Shown one piece after another: positions 16,478 to 24,870 of a DNA stretch of 64,000 bases. The translations under genes and the position numbers were made by a program. Under the pieces are notes generated by a model that searched no databases, was not told the DNA's origin, and was given only the letters and a program-made list of their open reading frames with translations. Source of the DNA: Myroides odoratimimus (GTDB taxonomy: Bacteria; Bacteroidota; Bacteroidia; Flavobacteriales; Flavobacteriaceae); contig NZ_JACAKB010000003.1 of assembly GCF_030326305.1 (NCBI RefSeq), forward strand, positions 186,163 through 250,162, written 5' to 3'. The first letter of the stretch is position 1, and every line of letters starts with the position of its first letter.

Positions 16478-17134
16478 TTATTTTGATTGTAAGCCTTGTG
16501 TGTACTTAGAATGAGCTAATTCTAAAGCCTCAATGTTATTGTTGCATAGGTGTTTAAGCAGATGATTTAATTTTTCTTCTGACCAATCATAAATTTTTAA
16601 TTCCAGTAACTTTTTTATTATTTCTTCTGAGAAGCGCTGTTTTATTGGCTTTGCAGGGTTACCAGCTACGATAGTATACGGTTCGACATCCTTTATGACG
16701 ACAGCACCCGAAGCGATAATAGCCCCTTCTCCTATGGTAATGCCTGGCATTATCATAGATCGCATACCTAACCATGCGCCATCACCTATCGTAGTGTCTC
16801 CTTTTGCTTGATACGCTTCTTGTATCACATCTAGATAAGGGTATAGACTAAACCAATCTGTGCGATGCGTATTATTCCCTCCCATTAAGATAACGACTTC
16901 CGCTGCTATACAGACATGGGATCCTATGTATAATTGATCTATATGCCATAGTGGTTCCCAAGTTTGTAGACTGTATTCGTCTCCATATAGGTAACGTACT
17001 ACACTATCTTCAAAGCTACCTGTCCAGGCATTGCTGTAATAACTTGTTGTTCCCTTGATATGTATGTTAGGATTTTTTACTGTCTCGTGTAGGTATTCTA
17101 CTTTAGACCAATGTTTTTTGTTCTCTTCTATCAT
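16478..17134 (-). CDS. CatB/Vat-type xenobiotic O-acetyltransferase
   Basis: A 218-residue left-handed beta-helix acetyltransferase. The N-terminus has the VKNPNI pattern and SYYSN of CatB/Vat enzymes. The catalytic histidine is H90 in MGGNNTHRTDW, matching GNQGHRYDW around His79 of the family. Hexapeptide repeats follow (TTIGDGAWLGMRSMIMPGITIGEGAIIASGAVV), then PYTIVAGNPAKPIKQRF and an alpha-helical tail. Such enzymes use acetyl-CoA to acetylate hydroxyl groups of chloramphenicol or streptogramin A; some relatives act on other substrates. It stands alone with no mobile element nearby, so it is probably intrinsic. Substrate is inferred by family only. Confidence 0.85.
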   Translation of the reverse strand: MIEENKKHWSKVEYLHETVKNPNIHIKGTTSYYSNAWTGSFEDSVVRYLYGDEYSLQTWEPLWHIDQLYIGSHVCIAAEVVILMGGNNTHRTDWFSLYPYLDVIQEAYQAKGDTTIGDGAWLGMRSMIMPGITIGEGAIIASGAVVIKDVEPYTIVAGNPAKPIKQRFSEEIIKKLLELKIYDWSEEKLNHLLKHLCNNNIEALELAHSKYTQGLQSK

Positions 17135-17261
17135 TTGTTCTCTTCTATTTTAAGTATATAACCTCAGATAGGCTAATTGTTTATCTATATTTCAAAAGCT
17201 AAATATATATAAAGTGTTGTTATAAATTTTATTTAATTTTTCCTATGTCATTGATATAAGC

Positions 17262-17269
17262 TACCTTTG
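17262..17269 (+). promoter_or_regulatory. Putative -7 box of era
   Basis: TACCTTTG matches TAnnTTTG 21 bases before the ATG at 17291. It overlaps an in-frame TTG at 17267, which argues against that codon as a start. No TTG at the -33 position is evident. Confidence 0.5.
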
Positions 17270-17290
17270 CTACCGAAAAAATTAAATAAT

Positions 17291-18178
17291 ATGACGCATA
17301 AAGCTGGTTACGTTAACATTATTGGTAATCCAAATGTAGGTAAATCAACACTAATGAATGCTTTAGTAGGTGAGAGATTGTCTATCATCACTTCTAAGGC
17401 ACAGACTACTAGACATAGAATATTAGGGATCGTAAATGGAGATGATTATCAGATCGTTTTCTCAGATACCCCTGGTATTATCAAGCCTGCATACGAATTA
17501 CAAGAATCAATGATGGACTTCGTTAAATCTGCTTTTGAGGATGCGGACGTATTGATTTATATGGTAGAGATAGGCGAGAGAGAATTAAAAGACGAAGCAT
17601 TTTTCGCTAGAATTAACAACTCTAAAGTACCTGTAATGTTGCTTCTTAATAAGATAGACAAATCTAATCAAGAACAATTAGAAGAACAAGTAACCCTATG
17701 GAGTGAGAAGGTTCCTAATGCTGAGATATTCCCTATATCTGCTTTAGAGAAGTTTAATACCCAGGCTGTATATGATCGTATCATCGAGCTATTGCCAGTA
17801 TCTCCACCGTATTTCCCTAAAGATGCCCTAACAGATAAGTCAGAGCGTTTCTTCGTGAACGAGATTATTCGTGAGAAGATTTTGCTTAACTATGATAAGG
17901 AAGTGCCTTATGCTGTAGAGGTAGAGACAGAGGAGTTTAAAGAAGAAGAGAATATCATTCGTATCAAGGCTGTAATTATGGTAGAGCGCGATAGTCAGAA
18001 GGGGATTATCATCGGACATAAAGGGGCTGCTTTAAAGAAAGTAGGGATAACTGCTAGAGAAGAAATGGAACAATTCTTTATGAAGAAAGTACACTTAGAA
18101 CTATTCGTAAAGGTGAATAAAGATTGGAGATCGAGTGACTATCAATTGCGTCGTTTCGGATATAATCAAAAGAAATAA
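17291..18178 (+). CDS. era: GTPase Era
   Basis: A 295-residue GTPase that binds 16S rRNA and takes part in 30S subunit maturation. G1 is GNPNVGKST near the N-terminus, G3 is DTPGI, and G4 is NKID. A C-terminal KH domain contains the GIIIGHKGAALKKVG loop that contacts the 3' end of 16S rRNA. The ATG start at 17291 is preferred over an upstream in-frame TTG because that codon lies within the -7 box. The sister GTPase der follows after 67 bases. Confidence 0.97.
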   Translation: MTHKAGYVNIIGNPNVGKSTLMNALVGERLSIITSKAQTTRHRILGIVNGDDYQIVFSDTPGIIKPAYELQESMMDFVKSAFEDADVLIYMVEIGERELKDEAFFARINNSKVPVMLLLNKIDKSNQEQLEEQVTLWSEKVPNAEIFPISALEKFNTQAVYDRIIELLPVSPPYFPKDALTDKSERFFVNEIIREKILLNYDKEVPYAVEVETEEFKEEENIIRIKAVIMVERDSQKGIIIGHKGAALKKVGITAREEMEQFFMKKVHLELFVKVNKDWRSSDYQLRRFGYNQKK

Positions 18179-18218
18179 GGAATAATAAAATAATCATTAA
18201 AATATCGCATTGAAATAC

Positions 18219-18226
18219 TAACTTTG
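18219..18226 (+). promoter_or_regulatory. Putative -7 box of der
   Basis: TAACTTTG matches TAnnTTTG 19 bases before the der ATG. A -33 TTG at the proper distance is not seen. Confidence 0.45.
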
Positions 18227-18245
18227 CGACATATTTAAAATATTT

Positions 18246-19556
18246 ATGAGTAGTATAGTAGCCATAGTTGGTAGACCAAACGTAGGAAAGTCAACTTTTT
18301 TTAATCGATTGATTCAAAGGAGAGATGCCATCGTAGATTCGGTTAGTGGAGTGACACGTGATAGAAACTACGGCAAGTCAGAGTGGAATGGAAGAGAGTT
18401 CTCAGTGATTGACACTGGAGGATATATAAAAGGATCTGACGACGTATTTGAAGGAGAGATTAGACGTCAAGTTTCTTTAGCTATTGAAGAGTGTGACGTA
18501 GTAATATTTGTAGTAGATGTAGAAGAAGGTATTACACCTATGGATGCTGAAGTAGCTCGTCTATTGCGCAAAGAAACTAAACCTGTCTTTGTCGCTGTGA
18601 ATAAAGTGGACAGTGCTAAGCGTATGGATGACACATTCGAGTTCTATAACCTTGGTTTAGGGGAGATATATCCTATCGCGGGGATGAGTGGAAGTGGTAC
18701 TGGAGATCTATTAGATGCTGTAGTAGCTGCATTGCCAGAAGAAGAAGTAAGAGAGACAGAAGAAGAAGAGTTACCACGTTTTTGTGTTGTAGGTCGTCCT
18801 AATGCTGGTAAGTCTAGCTTTATCAATGCACTTATTGGTGAAGATCGTTATATTGTTACAGATATTGCTGGTACTACACGTGATGCTATTGATACGCGCT
18901 TTACACAGTTTGGCTTTGACTTTAACTTAGTAGATACTGCGGGTATCCGTAGAAAGTCAAAAGTAAAAGAAGATTTAGAGTTTTACTCAGTGATGAGATC
19001 TGTGAGAGCTATTGAGCACAGTGATGTATGTATCCTTATGGTAGATGCTACACGTGGGTTCGAAGGACAAGATCAGAATATATTCTGGTTAGCAGAGAAG
19101 AATAGAAAAGGAATCGTTATCCTTGTAAACAAATGGGATTTAGTAGAGAAAGATACTATGACTACTAAACAGTTTGAAGATAGAATCCGTGAGGAGATCG
19201 CGCCATTTACAGATGTGCCTATTGTCTTTACATCTACAGTGACTAAACAGCGTTTATTAAAAGCGTTAGAGACTGCTGTGGAAGTGTATGAAAATAGAAA
19301 AGCGAGAATTTCGACTTCTAAATTTAATGAAGCGATGTTGCCTATCGTAGAGAATACACCACCTCCTGCAATTAAAGGAAAATATATCAAGATAAAATAC
19401 TGTATGCAATTGCCTACAGCTACACCTCAATTCGTATTTTTTGCTAACTTGCCACAATATATCAAAGACCCTTACAAACGATATATTGAGAATAAGTTAA
19501 GAGAAATGTACAACTTCAGTGGTGTGCCTATCGATATTTATTTCCGTCAGAAATAG
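18246..19556 (+). CDS. der: Ribosome biogenesis GTPase Der (EngA)
   Basis: A 436-residue protein with two tandem GTPase domains and a KH-like C-terminal domain, needed for 50S subunit assembly. The G1 motifs are GRPNVGKST (8-16) and GRPNAGKSS (about 182). Each domain has its own switch (DTGGY; DTAGI) and NK(V/W)D motif. The C-terminal KH-like region runs from about 350 to the end. Length is normal. It is followed by a terminator that ends exactly at the start codon of the next gene. Confidence 0.97.
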   Translation: MSSIVAIVGRPNVGKSTFFNRLIQRRDAIVDSVSGVTRDRNYGKSEWNGREFSVIDTGGYIKGSDDVFEGEIRRQVSLAIEECDVVIFVVDVEEGITPMDAEVARLLRKETKPVFVAVNKVDSAKRMDDTFEFYNLGLGEIYPIAGMSGSGTGDLLDAVVAALPEEEVRETEEEELPRFCVVGRPNAGKSSFINALIGEDRYIVTDIAGTTRDAIDTRFTQFGFDFNLVDTAGIRRKSKVKEDLEFYSVMRSVRAIEHSDVCILMVDATRGFEGQDQNIFWLAEKNRKGIVILVNKWDLVEKDTMTTKQFEDRIREEIAPFTDVPIVFTSTVTKQRLLKALETAVEVYENRKARISTSKFNEAMLPIVENTPPPAIKGKYIKIKYCMQLPTATPQFVFFANLPQYIKDPYKRYIENKLREMYNFSGVPIDIYFRQK

Positions 19557-19580
19557 TAAGTAATATATTCTATATATAAC

Positions 19581-19616
19581 AGCGGTCTTTGTGTAATAAC
19601 ATTGACCGCTTTTTTT
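19581..19616 (+). terminator. Terminator of der, touching the next start codon
   Basis: AGCGGTC (19581-19587) pairs with GACCGCT (19604-19610) around a 16-base loop, followed by six T that end at 19616. The ATG of the next gene is 19617-19619. Confidence 0.8.
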
Positions 19617-22361
19617 ATGAGAAACTTATTGACGTTACTACTATTAATCTCCTGTGTGAATATGTATTCACAGAGTACTGTGAATATTACTGGGACTGTA
19701 GTAGATAGTTTAAAACAGCCGATAGAAGCGGTGACGGTATATCTATCGAAAGAGAAAGATTCGACACTAGTGGAGTACACCATGACGGATGTCAAAGGTA
19801 ACTTTAAGCTAGCCTTCAGTAAGCTATCTGAGCCTTCAGTGCTCAAGCTTTCTATGGTAGGGTACCAAGATTATGCTAAGAAGTTTGAAAAAGGGGTACA
19901 AGAGAATGTTGACCTTAAGACACTTATTCTTAAAGAATATGGCAATCAGCTAGACGAAGTATTGATTGTAGCCGATGCTCCGCCTATTCGTATGAAGAAA
20001 GATACCTTAGAGTTTAATGCTGCTTCGTTTAAGGTAAGACCTGATGCTAATCTTGAAGAGCTTTTAAAGAATCTACCAGGGGTGCAGCTAGATGAGAATA
20101 AAAAGATCACGGTCAATGGTAAGCCTGTCAATGAAATCTTAGTCAATGGCAAACCTTTCTTTAACGAAGATGGAGCAATAGCACTAGAGAACTTACCTGC
20201 TGAGATTATCCAAAAAGTACAGGTAACTGAAAAAAAGACTAAGAAAGAAAAATTCACAGGTGAACGCAGTAGAACAGATGATGCGAGTATCAATATAACG
20301 ATAGACGAAGATAAGAATAAAGGGCACTTTGGGCGAGTATCAGGAGGATATGGTACTGATGAGCACTATGAAGCAGGAATGTTCTTAAACACCTTTAATA
20401 AGCGTAGAAAGATTAGTCTGATAGGATCTGCTAATAATATCAATGCTGTCGGATTCTCTATGGATAAGGTATTTGATAATATGCGTACGGGGCGCTCTAG
20501 AGGCGGGCTTACAGAATCGCGTATGTTGGGGCTAAACTTTGTAGAAGATGTATCTGATAAGCTGAAGGTTAATGGTAGTTACGATTATAATTTTGCAGAG
20601 ACAGAACAAGCCAATAAGTCGTCTAGTACTAAGTTTTTGCCTTCAGGGCAGTTTAGCACAGATTCTAATTCTTCTTCCCTAGGAGGGAATGAAGGGCATA
20701 GGGGGAATGTATCTGTAGACTATATGGGAGAGAAAGACGCTTTCTATTTTAGCCCTCATTTTAGTACAGATCACACCTATTCGACTAGTGAGAGCAATCA
20801 AGTATCTTATGATGAGCATGGAGAAAAACTGAATAGTAGCAATGCTCACTCATCATCTAGAGGAAACTCAGATAGTTTTAGTTCATCTGCACAGTATACG
20901 CGCAAGTTTAAAAAAGAGGGACAATATCTAAGTATAGGTTTTAATAATAGTAATAGGAGCGCTACGAATAATGCATTGAGCGAATCTCTGACGCAGTTTT
21001 TTCAATCAGAGACAGAAGACGATTGGCGTAGACAGTACAGAAAGAATTATACGACTACGGATAGTTATGGTATATCTGTAGAATTCACACAGCCGATTAC
21101 AGATTCATTAAGAGTATCTATAGGTGTGGACTGGAGTAGAAATCAGAGCATTAACGATCTGCAAGTGTTTAACTATAATGAGACAGAGCAGGGGTATACT
21201 GATGTCAATGTACTAGAGACAAATAGATATACGGATATTGGGAATAAGGTGTCTCCTTATGTAAACTTTGCGTTGAATAAGAATAAGTACAATATTAATA
21301 TTTCGACGAGGACTCAGATCGTTAAGAATACAGCTACTGCTCTTTATAATGCGAAGTGGTATAGCCTAGATAAACACTACATCGACCCGAATATTAATGC
21401 TATGATTAATTATAGACTGACGAAGGATAAGAGTTTATTCGGTATCTATCGATATAATGTCAATTATCAAAGTGCAAGCCAATTACTAGATATCACAGAT
21501 ATCTCTAACCCATTAACGACTACGATCGGTAACCCGGATCTAAAGCCTACTGGGCAGCATAACGTTAATCTTAGCTACCGTTCGTATGACTTTCAGACTC
21601 GTGCTGGATATAGTATTTCGGCTAATGCAGGAATATTTGATAATAGTATAGTAGGATCTGTAATCTATGATGAGGATAAGAAGGCTATCTCTACGTATAA
21701 GAATATACAAGGGAACTACCAATGGGGAGTTACAGCTGACTGGTTTAAGAATAGTAAGTGGGGAGAGCATGCGCTGAGATACGGTATTATGTTTAGATAT
21801 AATCAGACGATTAATAACGGATATATAGATGGAGAGACTTATACCGCTAGAGGGAATACGATGGGACCACGTGTGTATCTAACCTATGATTACGGAGAAT
21901 GGGTGTCTATAAAGCCATCGTATAATTATAACTATAATAGAACGAGTTATACTAATTTCTCTGTAGATAAGGCTTCTAACTTTACACATAGATTTAATAT
22001 ACAGACAACAACGTATTGGCCAAAGAAGGTTACATTTGGTAACGACTTTGCTTATAATTATAATTCACAGATTGCTAAAGGCTTTAAGAAAGATTTCTAT
22101 ATGTGGAATATAAGTCTAGCGTATGATTTCTATAAAGACAAATTCAGTGCTAAGGTGAAGGTATACGATGTATTAAATCAGAATACTAGTAGTACACGTA
22201 CCATAGACCCAATGCAGATAGTGGATTCTGAGAGTTTAGTACTGAAGCGATATGTGATGTTCTCATTGACTTATAAGCTTAATGAGTTTGCAGGAACTAA
22301 AAAAGGAGGGAATAGAGGAAGAGGAGGAGTCTCAAGACCGATGCGTGTGATGAGGTATTAA
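19617..22361 (+). CDS. Outer-membrane beta-barrel protein with carboxypeptidase-like N-terminal domain
   Basis: A 914-residue TonB-receptor-like protein. A signal peptide ends at about VNMYSQ. A CarboxypepD_reg-like beta-sandwich (about 22-105, VNITGTVVDSLKQPIEAVTVYL) comes next, then a plug-like region with the repeats INGKPVNEILVNGKPF, and a long beta barrel of alternating aromatic strands. This is the OMP_b-brl_3 type, common in Bacteroidota and often in multicopy; it has no SusD partner here. The tail is Gly/Arg-rich (KKGGNRGRGGVSRPMRVMRY). The ATG at 19617 directly follows the T-run of the der terminator, leaving no room for a ribosome-binding site; an in-frame TTG at 19602 lies inside the hairpin and is less likely. 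Confidence 0.85.
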   Translation: MRNLLTLLLLISCVNMYSQSTVNITGTVVDSLKQPIEAVTVYLSKEKDSTLVEYTMTDVKGNFKLAFSKLSEPSVLKLSMVGYQDYAKKFEKGVQENVDLKTLILKEYGNQLDEVLIVADAPPIRMKKDTLEFNAASFKVRPDANLEELLKNLPGVQLDENKKITVNGKPVNEILVNGKPFFNEDGAIALENLPAEIIQKVQVTEKKTKKEKFTGERSRTDDASINITIDEDKNKGHFGRVSGGYGTDEHYEAGMFLNTFNKRRKISLIGSANNINAVGFSMDKVFDNMRTGRSRGGLTESRMLGLNFVEDVSDKLKVNGSYDYNFAETEQANKSSSTKFLPSGQFSTDSNSSSLGGNEGHRGNVSVDYMGEKDAFYFSPHFSTDHTYSTSESNQVSYDEHGEKLNSSNAHSSSRGNSDSFSSSAQYTRKFKKEGQYLSIGFNNSNRSATNNALSESLTQFFQSETEDDWRRQYRKNYTTTDSYGISVEFTQPITDSLRVSIGVDWSRNQSINDLQVFNYNETEQGYTDVNVLETNRYTDIGNKVSPYVNFALNKNKYNINISTRTQIVKNTATALYNAKWYSLDKHYIDPNINAMINYRLTKDKSLFGIYRYNVNYQSASQLLDITDISNPLTTTIGNPDLKPTGQHNVNLSYRSYDFQTRAGYSISANAGIFDNSIVGSVIYDEDKKAISTYKNIQGNYQWGVTADWFKNSKWGEHALRYGIMFRYNQTINNGYIDGETYTARGNTMGPRVYLTYDYGEWVSIKPSYNYNYNRTSYTNFSVDKASNFTHRFNIQTTTYWPKKVTFGNDFAYNYNSQIAKGFKKDFYMWNISLAYDFYKDKFSAKVKVYDVLNQNTSSTRTIDPMQIVDSESLVLKRYVMFSLTYKLNEFAGTKKGGNRGRGGVSRPMRVMRY

Positions 22362-22396
22362 AAAAAGGACTTAAGTAAAATACAAGAAAATATAGT

Positions 22397-22449
22397 AAAG
22401 GCAAGTCGAGTATAGCTAGAATAGGAGTTATACTCGACTTGCCTTTTTG
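22397..22449 (+). terminator. Strong terminator of the beta-barrel gene
   Basis: An unbroken 18-base stem, AAAGGCAAGTCGAGTATA (22397-22414) with its complement at 22429-22446, loop of 14 bases, then T. It begins 35 bases past the stop. Confidence 0.9.
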
Positions 22450-22465
22450 ACTTGTGCGGTTTGAG

Positions 22466-22535
22466 TCCGTAGTGAGTCCGTTATGTATCCGTACTGACTC
22501 CGTAGTATCAAGAGAAATAACGGAGTCAGTATGGA
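22466..22535. repeat. 11-base iterated TCCGT array with inverted copies
   Basis: TCCGT starts at 22466, 22477, 22488 and 22499, exactly 11 bases apart each time (units TCCGTAGTGAG, TCCGTTATGTA, TCCGTACTGAC, TCCGTAGTATC). After a 16-base spacer, inverted copies end at 22524 and 22535, again 11 apart. The last two direct units (22488-22503) and the inverted pair (22520-22535) form a 16-base inverted repeat with one mismatch. It lies between the terminators of two convergent genes. Confidence 0.88.
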
Positions 22536-22579
22536 GGTGTAAAATAGTTGTGTTGTAAAGACAGCGAGCGAGAGTGCAT

Positions 22580-22630
22580 AAAAAAAGCAGGCAATGTAGA
22601 AGCGACTAGCACTAACTATATTACCTGCTT
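22580..22630 (-). terminator. Terminator of the TPM/LemA operon
   Basis: On the minus strand AAGCAGGTAAT pairs with ATTGCCTGCTT (one G-U pair) around a loop of about 25 bases and is followed by seven T (plus-strand A 22580-22586). Confidence 0.82.
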
Positions 22631-22652
22631 ATATGTTTAGAATGACGTATGT

Positions 22653-23483
22653 CTACCAGCTACCGCTAGATCCTCCTCCGGAGAACCCACCGCCGCCAAA
22701 GCCTCCACCGAAGCCTCCGCCACCGCCTCCACTTCCGAAGCCACCACCGCCACCGAAGCTTCCGCCGCCTCCGCCTCCACGGCCAAGACTGCTTAATACA
22801 AGGATGTCTAGTAAGCTACTTCCAAAGTCACGTGAGCGATGATTACCCCCGCCTCTTCCATTGTTATCTTTCTTACCGAATACGATAGTCAGTACGATGA
22901 TCAGTATAATGATTCCTAAACACGCTAGACCACCGATGCTATTATCACCATCTGTTCTAACGGTCTTGTCTGCCTTATATGTACCAGTCAATAGCTGGAA
23001 GATGGCATCTGTCCCTTTGTCTAATCCTGCGTAATAATCATTGCGCTTAAACTCTGGGATAATGATATTACGGATAATCTCTCCTCCTTGTCCGGCTGTG
23101 ATAAGGTGTTCTACTCCATAACCAGGGTAGATACCGATCTGACGTTCTTTTGCCGCCATAAGGATTACGATACCATTGTCTTTCCCTTTCTGTCCGATGC
23201 CCCATTCTTGTCCCCATTTAGGTCCTAGTATACCAATGTTTTCTCCTTTTAGAGAAGGAATGGTAATTAGTACTATCTGAGTAGAAGTAGAATCACTATA
23301 AGCAATGAGTTTGCGCTCTAGTTGCTTCATTTGATTCGCTTCTAATATGGTAGCATAGTCGTATACAGAAGTTTGGAAAGAGGGTTTCTTAGGGACGTCT
23401 AATTGAGCATAAGTTACCTGTGATAATAATAGAATTATAATCAGGGTTATGAAATGATATGCTTTTAGTAATAGCTTGATCAT
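22653..23483 (-). CDS. Exported TPM-domain protein with glycine-rich tail
   Basis: A signal peptide (MIKLLLKAYHFITLIIILLLSQVTYAQ), a TPM domain (about 35-165, VYDYATILEANQMKQLERKL ... GIVILMAAKERQIGIYPGYGVE), one transmembrane helix (about 190-208, LACLGIIILIIVLTIVFG), and a C-terminal Gly/Ser-rich tail of about 45 residues. TPM proteins of the YgcG type are membrane-anchored and often encoded with LemA; their biochemical role is poorly known, and some plant relatives help photosystem repair. I choose ATG 23483, four bases after the upstream stop; a longer frame from 23534 would overlap that gene by 47 bases and put polar residues before the signal peptide. Confidence 0.86.
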   Translation of the reverse strand: MIKLLLKAYHFITLIIILLLSQVTYAQLDVPKKPSFQTSVYDYATILEANQMKQLERKLIAYSDSTSTQIVLITIPSLKGENIGILGPKWGQEWGIGQKGKDNGIVILMAAKERQIGIYPGYGVEHLITAGQGGEIIRNIIIPEFKRNDYYAGLDKGTDAIFQLLTGTYKADKTVRTDGDNSIGGLACLGIIILIIVLTIVFGKKDNNGRGGGNHRSRDFGSSLLDILVLSSLGRGGGGGGSFGGGGGFGSGGGGGGFGGGFGGGGFSGGGSSGSW

Positions 23484-23487
23484 TGAT

Positions 23488-23928
23488 TTATGCTTTTGAA
23501 ATTTCGTTTGATAATTCGTTTTTATTTTCTTCAAGTGAAGGGAAGTGTACTTTTAGTTGACTTCCTGCTTTTAGGATCCCATAGACTAATCCTTCTTTGA
23601 ACAGACCTTGTCTGAAGTGATTAATCACTAGTTCTTTGGTTCCTTCCCAGAAGTTATCTGATCTAACTTTATGATCTATTCCCTGATCACCCAGTATCAC
23701 GAATGCTTTAGAGTTAATACAGATGTAAAACAGTACACCATTTCTAGCAGCTGTCTTATCTATGCCTAATTCAAAGAAGACCTCCTGAGCTCTTTCAAAA
23801 GGATCTTTCTTAGAAGTCGTTTCGATATGTACTCTAATCTCTCCAGAAGTATTCTTTTCTGCTTGAGTTATAGCAAGAACAATTTCTTCTTCATCCGTTT
23901 TGGTTAAAAACTCTCTTAGTCTATCCAT
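23488..23928 (-). CDS. Cytoplasmic-side TPM-domain protein
   Basis: A 146-residue TPM domain with no signal peptide or membrane helix; it reads like the soluble companion of the exported TPM protein downstream. Recognisable stretches are EEIVLAITQAEKNTSGEIRVHIE, GVLFYICINSKAFVILGDQGI and HFRQGLFKEGLVYGI. It lies 11 bases after lemA-like and four bases before the glycine-rich TPM gene, so translation is probably coupled. Function is unknown beyond the family. Confidence 0.85.
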   Translation of the reverse strand: MDRLREFLTKTDEEEIVLAITQAEKNTSGEIRVHIETTSKKDPFERAQEVFFELGIDKTAARNGVLFYICINSKAFVILGDQGIDHKVRSDNFWEGTKELVINHFRQGLFKEGLVYGILKAGSQLKVHFPSLEENKNELSNEISKA

Positions 23929-23939
23929 TTTATAGTTTT

Positions 23940-24524
23940 TTAGAATTTTACTTCAGGTGCTTTCTCTGCTCCAGCTTCTGCTTGGAAGAAAGGCCTTTCT
24001 TTATAATCGCTTAAGAAGAACTTATTAGGCATCTTAAGTACATAACTGTTATATACAGCTACAGCGTCATTAAAACGAGTACGTTGAGTTAATATTTGGT
24101 TCTCTGTACTAGCTAGTTCATCTTGTAGTTTTAAGAAGTTTTGATTTGTTTTTAAATCAGGGTATTTTTCTACAGTTACTAATAATCTTCCTAATGCACT
24201 AGATACACCAGATTGAGCTTGTTGGAACTCTTGAAACTTTTCAGGAGTCATATTACTTGGATCTATGTTTACAGAAGTTGCTTTTGCACGCGCATTTACT
24301 ACAGCTTCTAATGTTGATTTTTCGAAGTCAGCAGCCCCTTTTACTGTGTTTACTAAGTTTCCGATAAGGTCGTTTCTACGTTGGTAAGCCCCTTGCACAT
24401 CAGCCCAAGATTTATCTGTAGCCTGTTTGTGTACTAGAGCCGAGTTGTTGTAGTTCATAGATAGCATAAAGTATCCTCCGATTAATACTACAAGTACGAT
24501 GATAATTGGTAAAGCTTTTTTCAT
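23940..24524 (-). CDS. LemA family protein
   Basis: A 194-residue membrane-anchored protein. One N-terminal helix (about 4-22) with a short cytoplasmic start is followed by long helices with the LemA pattern: NNSALVHKQATDKSWADVQGAYQRRNDLIGNLVNTVKG near the start and YPDLKTNQNFLKLQDELASTENQI, RTRFNDAVAVYN in the middle. LemA proteins are widespread and often paired with TPM-domain proteins, as here. No enzyme motif is seen. It sits 16 bases after the MerR gene in the same operon. Confidence 0.93.
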   Translation of the reverse strand: MKKALPIIIVLVVLIGGYFMLSMNYNNSALVHKQATDKSWADVQGAYQRRNDLIGNLVNTVKGAADFEKSTLEAVVNARAKATSVNIDPSNMTPEKFQEFQQAQSGVSSALGRLLVTVEKYPDLKTNQNFLKLQDELASTENQILTQRTRFNDAVAVYNSYVLKMPNKFFLSDYKERPFFQAEAGAEKAPEVKF

Positions 24525-24540
24525 TTTGATTTTTTGTTAT

Positions 24541-24870
24541 TTAGAGTTCATTTTTAATATTCAGTAGCGCTGTTTTGATTCCTTCGAGTTTCTGTATGAT
24601 TTCGAAGTTATCCATAATGTCTTTTGCATTCTTCTTCATGTGTTCTTTAGCACCGTCTAGAGTGAATCCTCTTTCTTTCACTAAGTGATAGATGAGCTGA
24701 AGATTTTGCACATCCTGAGGTGTGAACATTCGATTTCCCTTTGCATTCTTTCTAGGTTTGATAATGTCAAATTCTTTCTCCCAGAATCGCAATAACGAAG
24801 CATTTACATCAAATGCCTTGGCAAGTTCGCCAATGCTATAGTATCGTTTATCAGGTAAGTTTAATTCCAT
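24541..24870 (-). CDS. MerR-family transcriptional regulator
   Basis: A 109-residue DNA-binding protein. A MerR winged-helix domain covers about residues 10-75 (YYSIGELAKAFDVNASLLRFWEKEFDIIKPRKNAKGNRMFTPQDVQNL), then a short helix. It has no metal-binding cysteines and almost no effector domain, like the small MerR proteins common in flavobacteria. The start codon shares one base with the stop of the M23 peptidase gene (TAATG), so the two are translationally coupled. It may regulate its own operon; no operator was identified. Confidence 0.92.
   Translation of the reverse strand: MELNLPDKRYYSIGELAKAFDVNASLLRFWEKEFDIIKPRKNAKGNRMFTPQDVQNLQLIYHLVKERGFTLDGAKEHMKKNAKDIMDNFEIIQKLEGIKTALLNIKNEL

Noticed and set aside
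17267-17290. Upstream TTG start for era
   Set aside because: The codon overlaps the probable -7 box, so it would not be in the transcript.
22633-22842. Proline-rich plus-strand reading frame
   Set aside because: It is the antisense shadow of the glycine-rich tail of the TPM protein.
23484-23534. Longer N-terminus for the exported TPM protein
   Set aside because: It would overlap the upstream gene by 47 bases and place a polar stretch before the signal peptide; ATG 23483 has the usual spacing.
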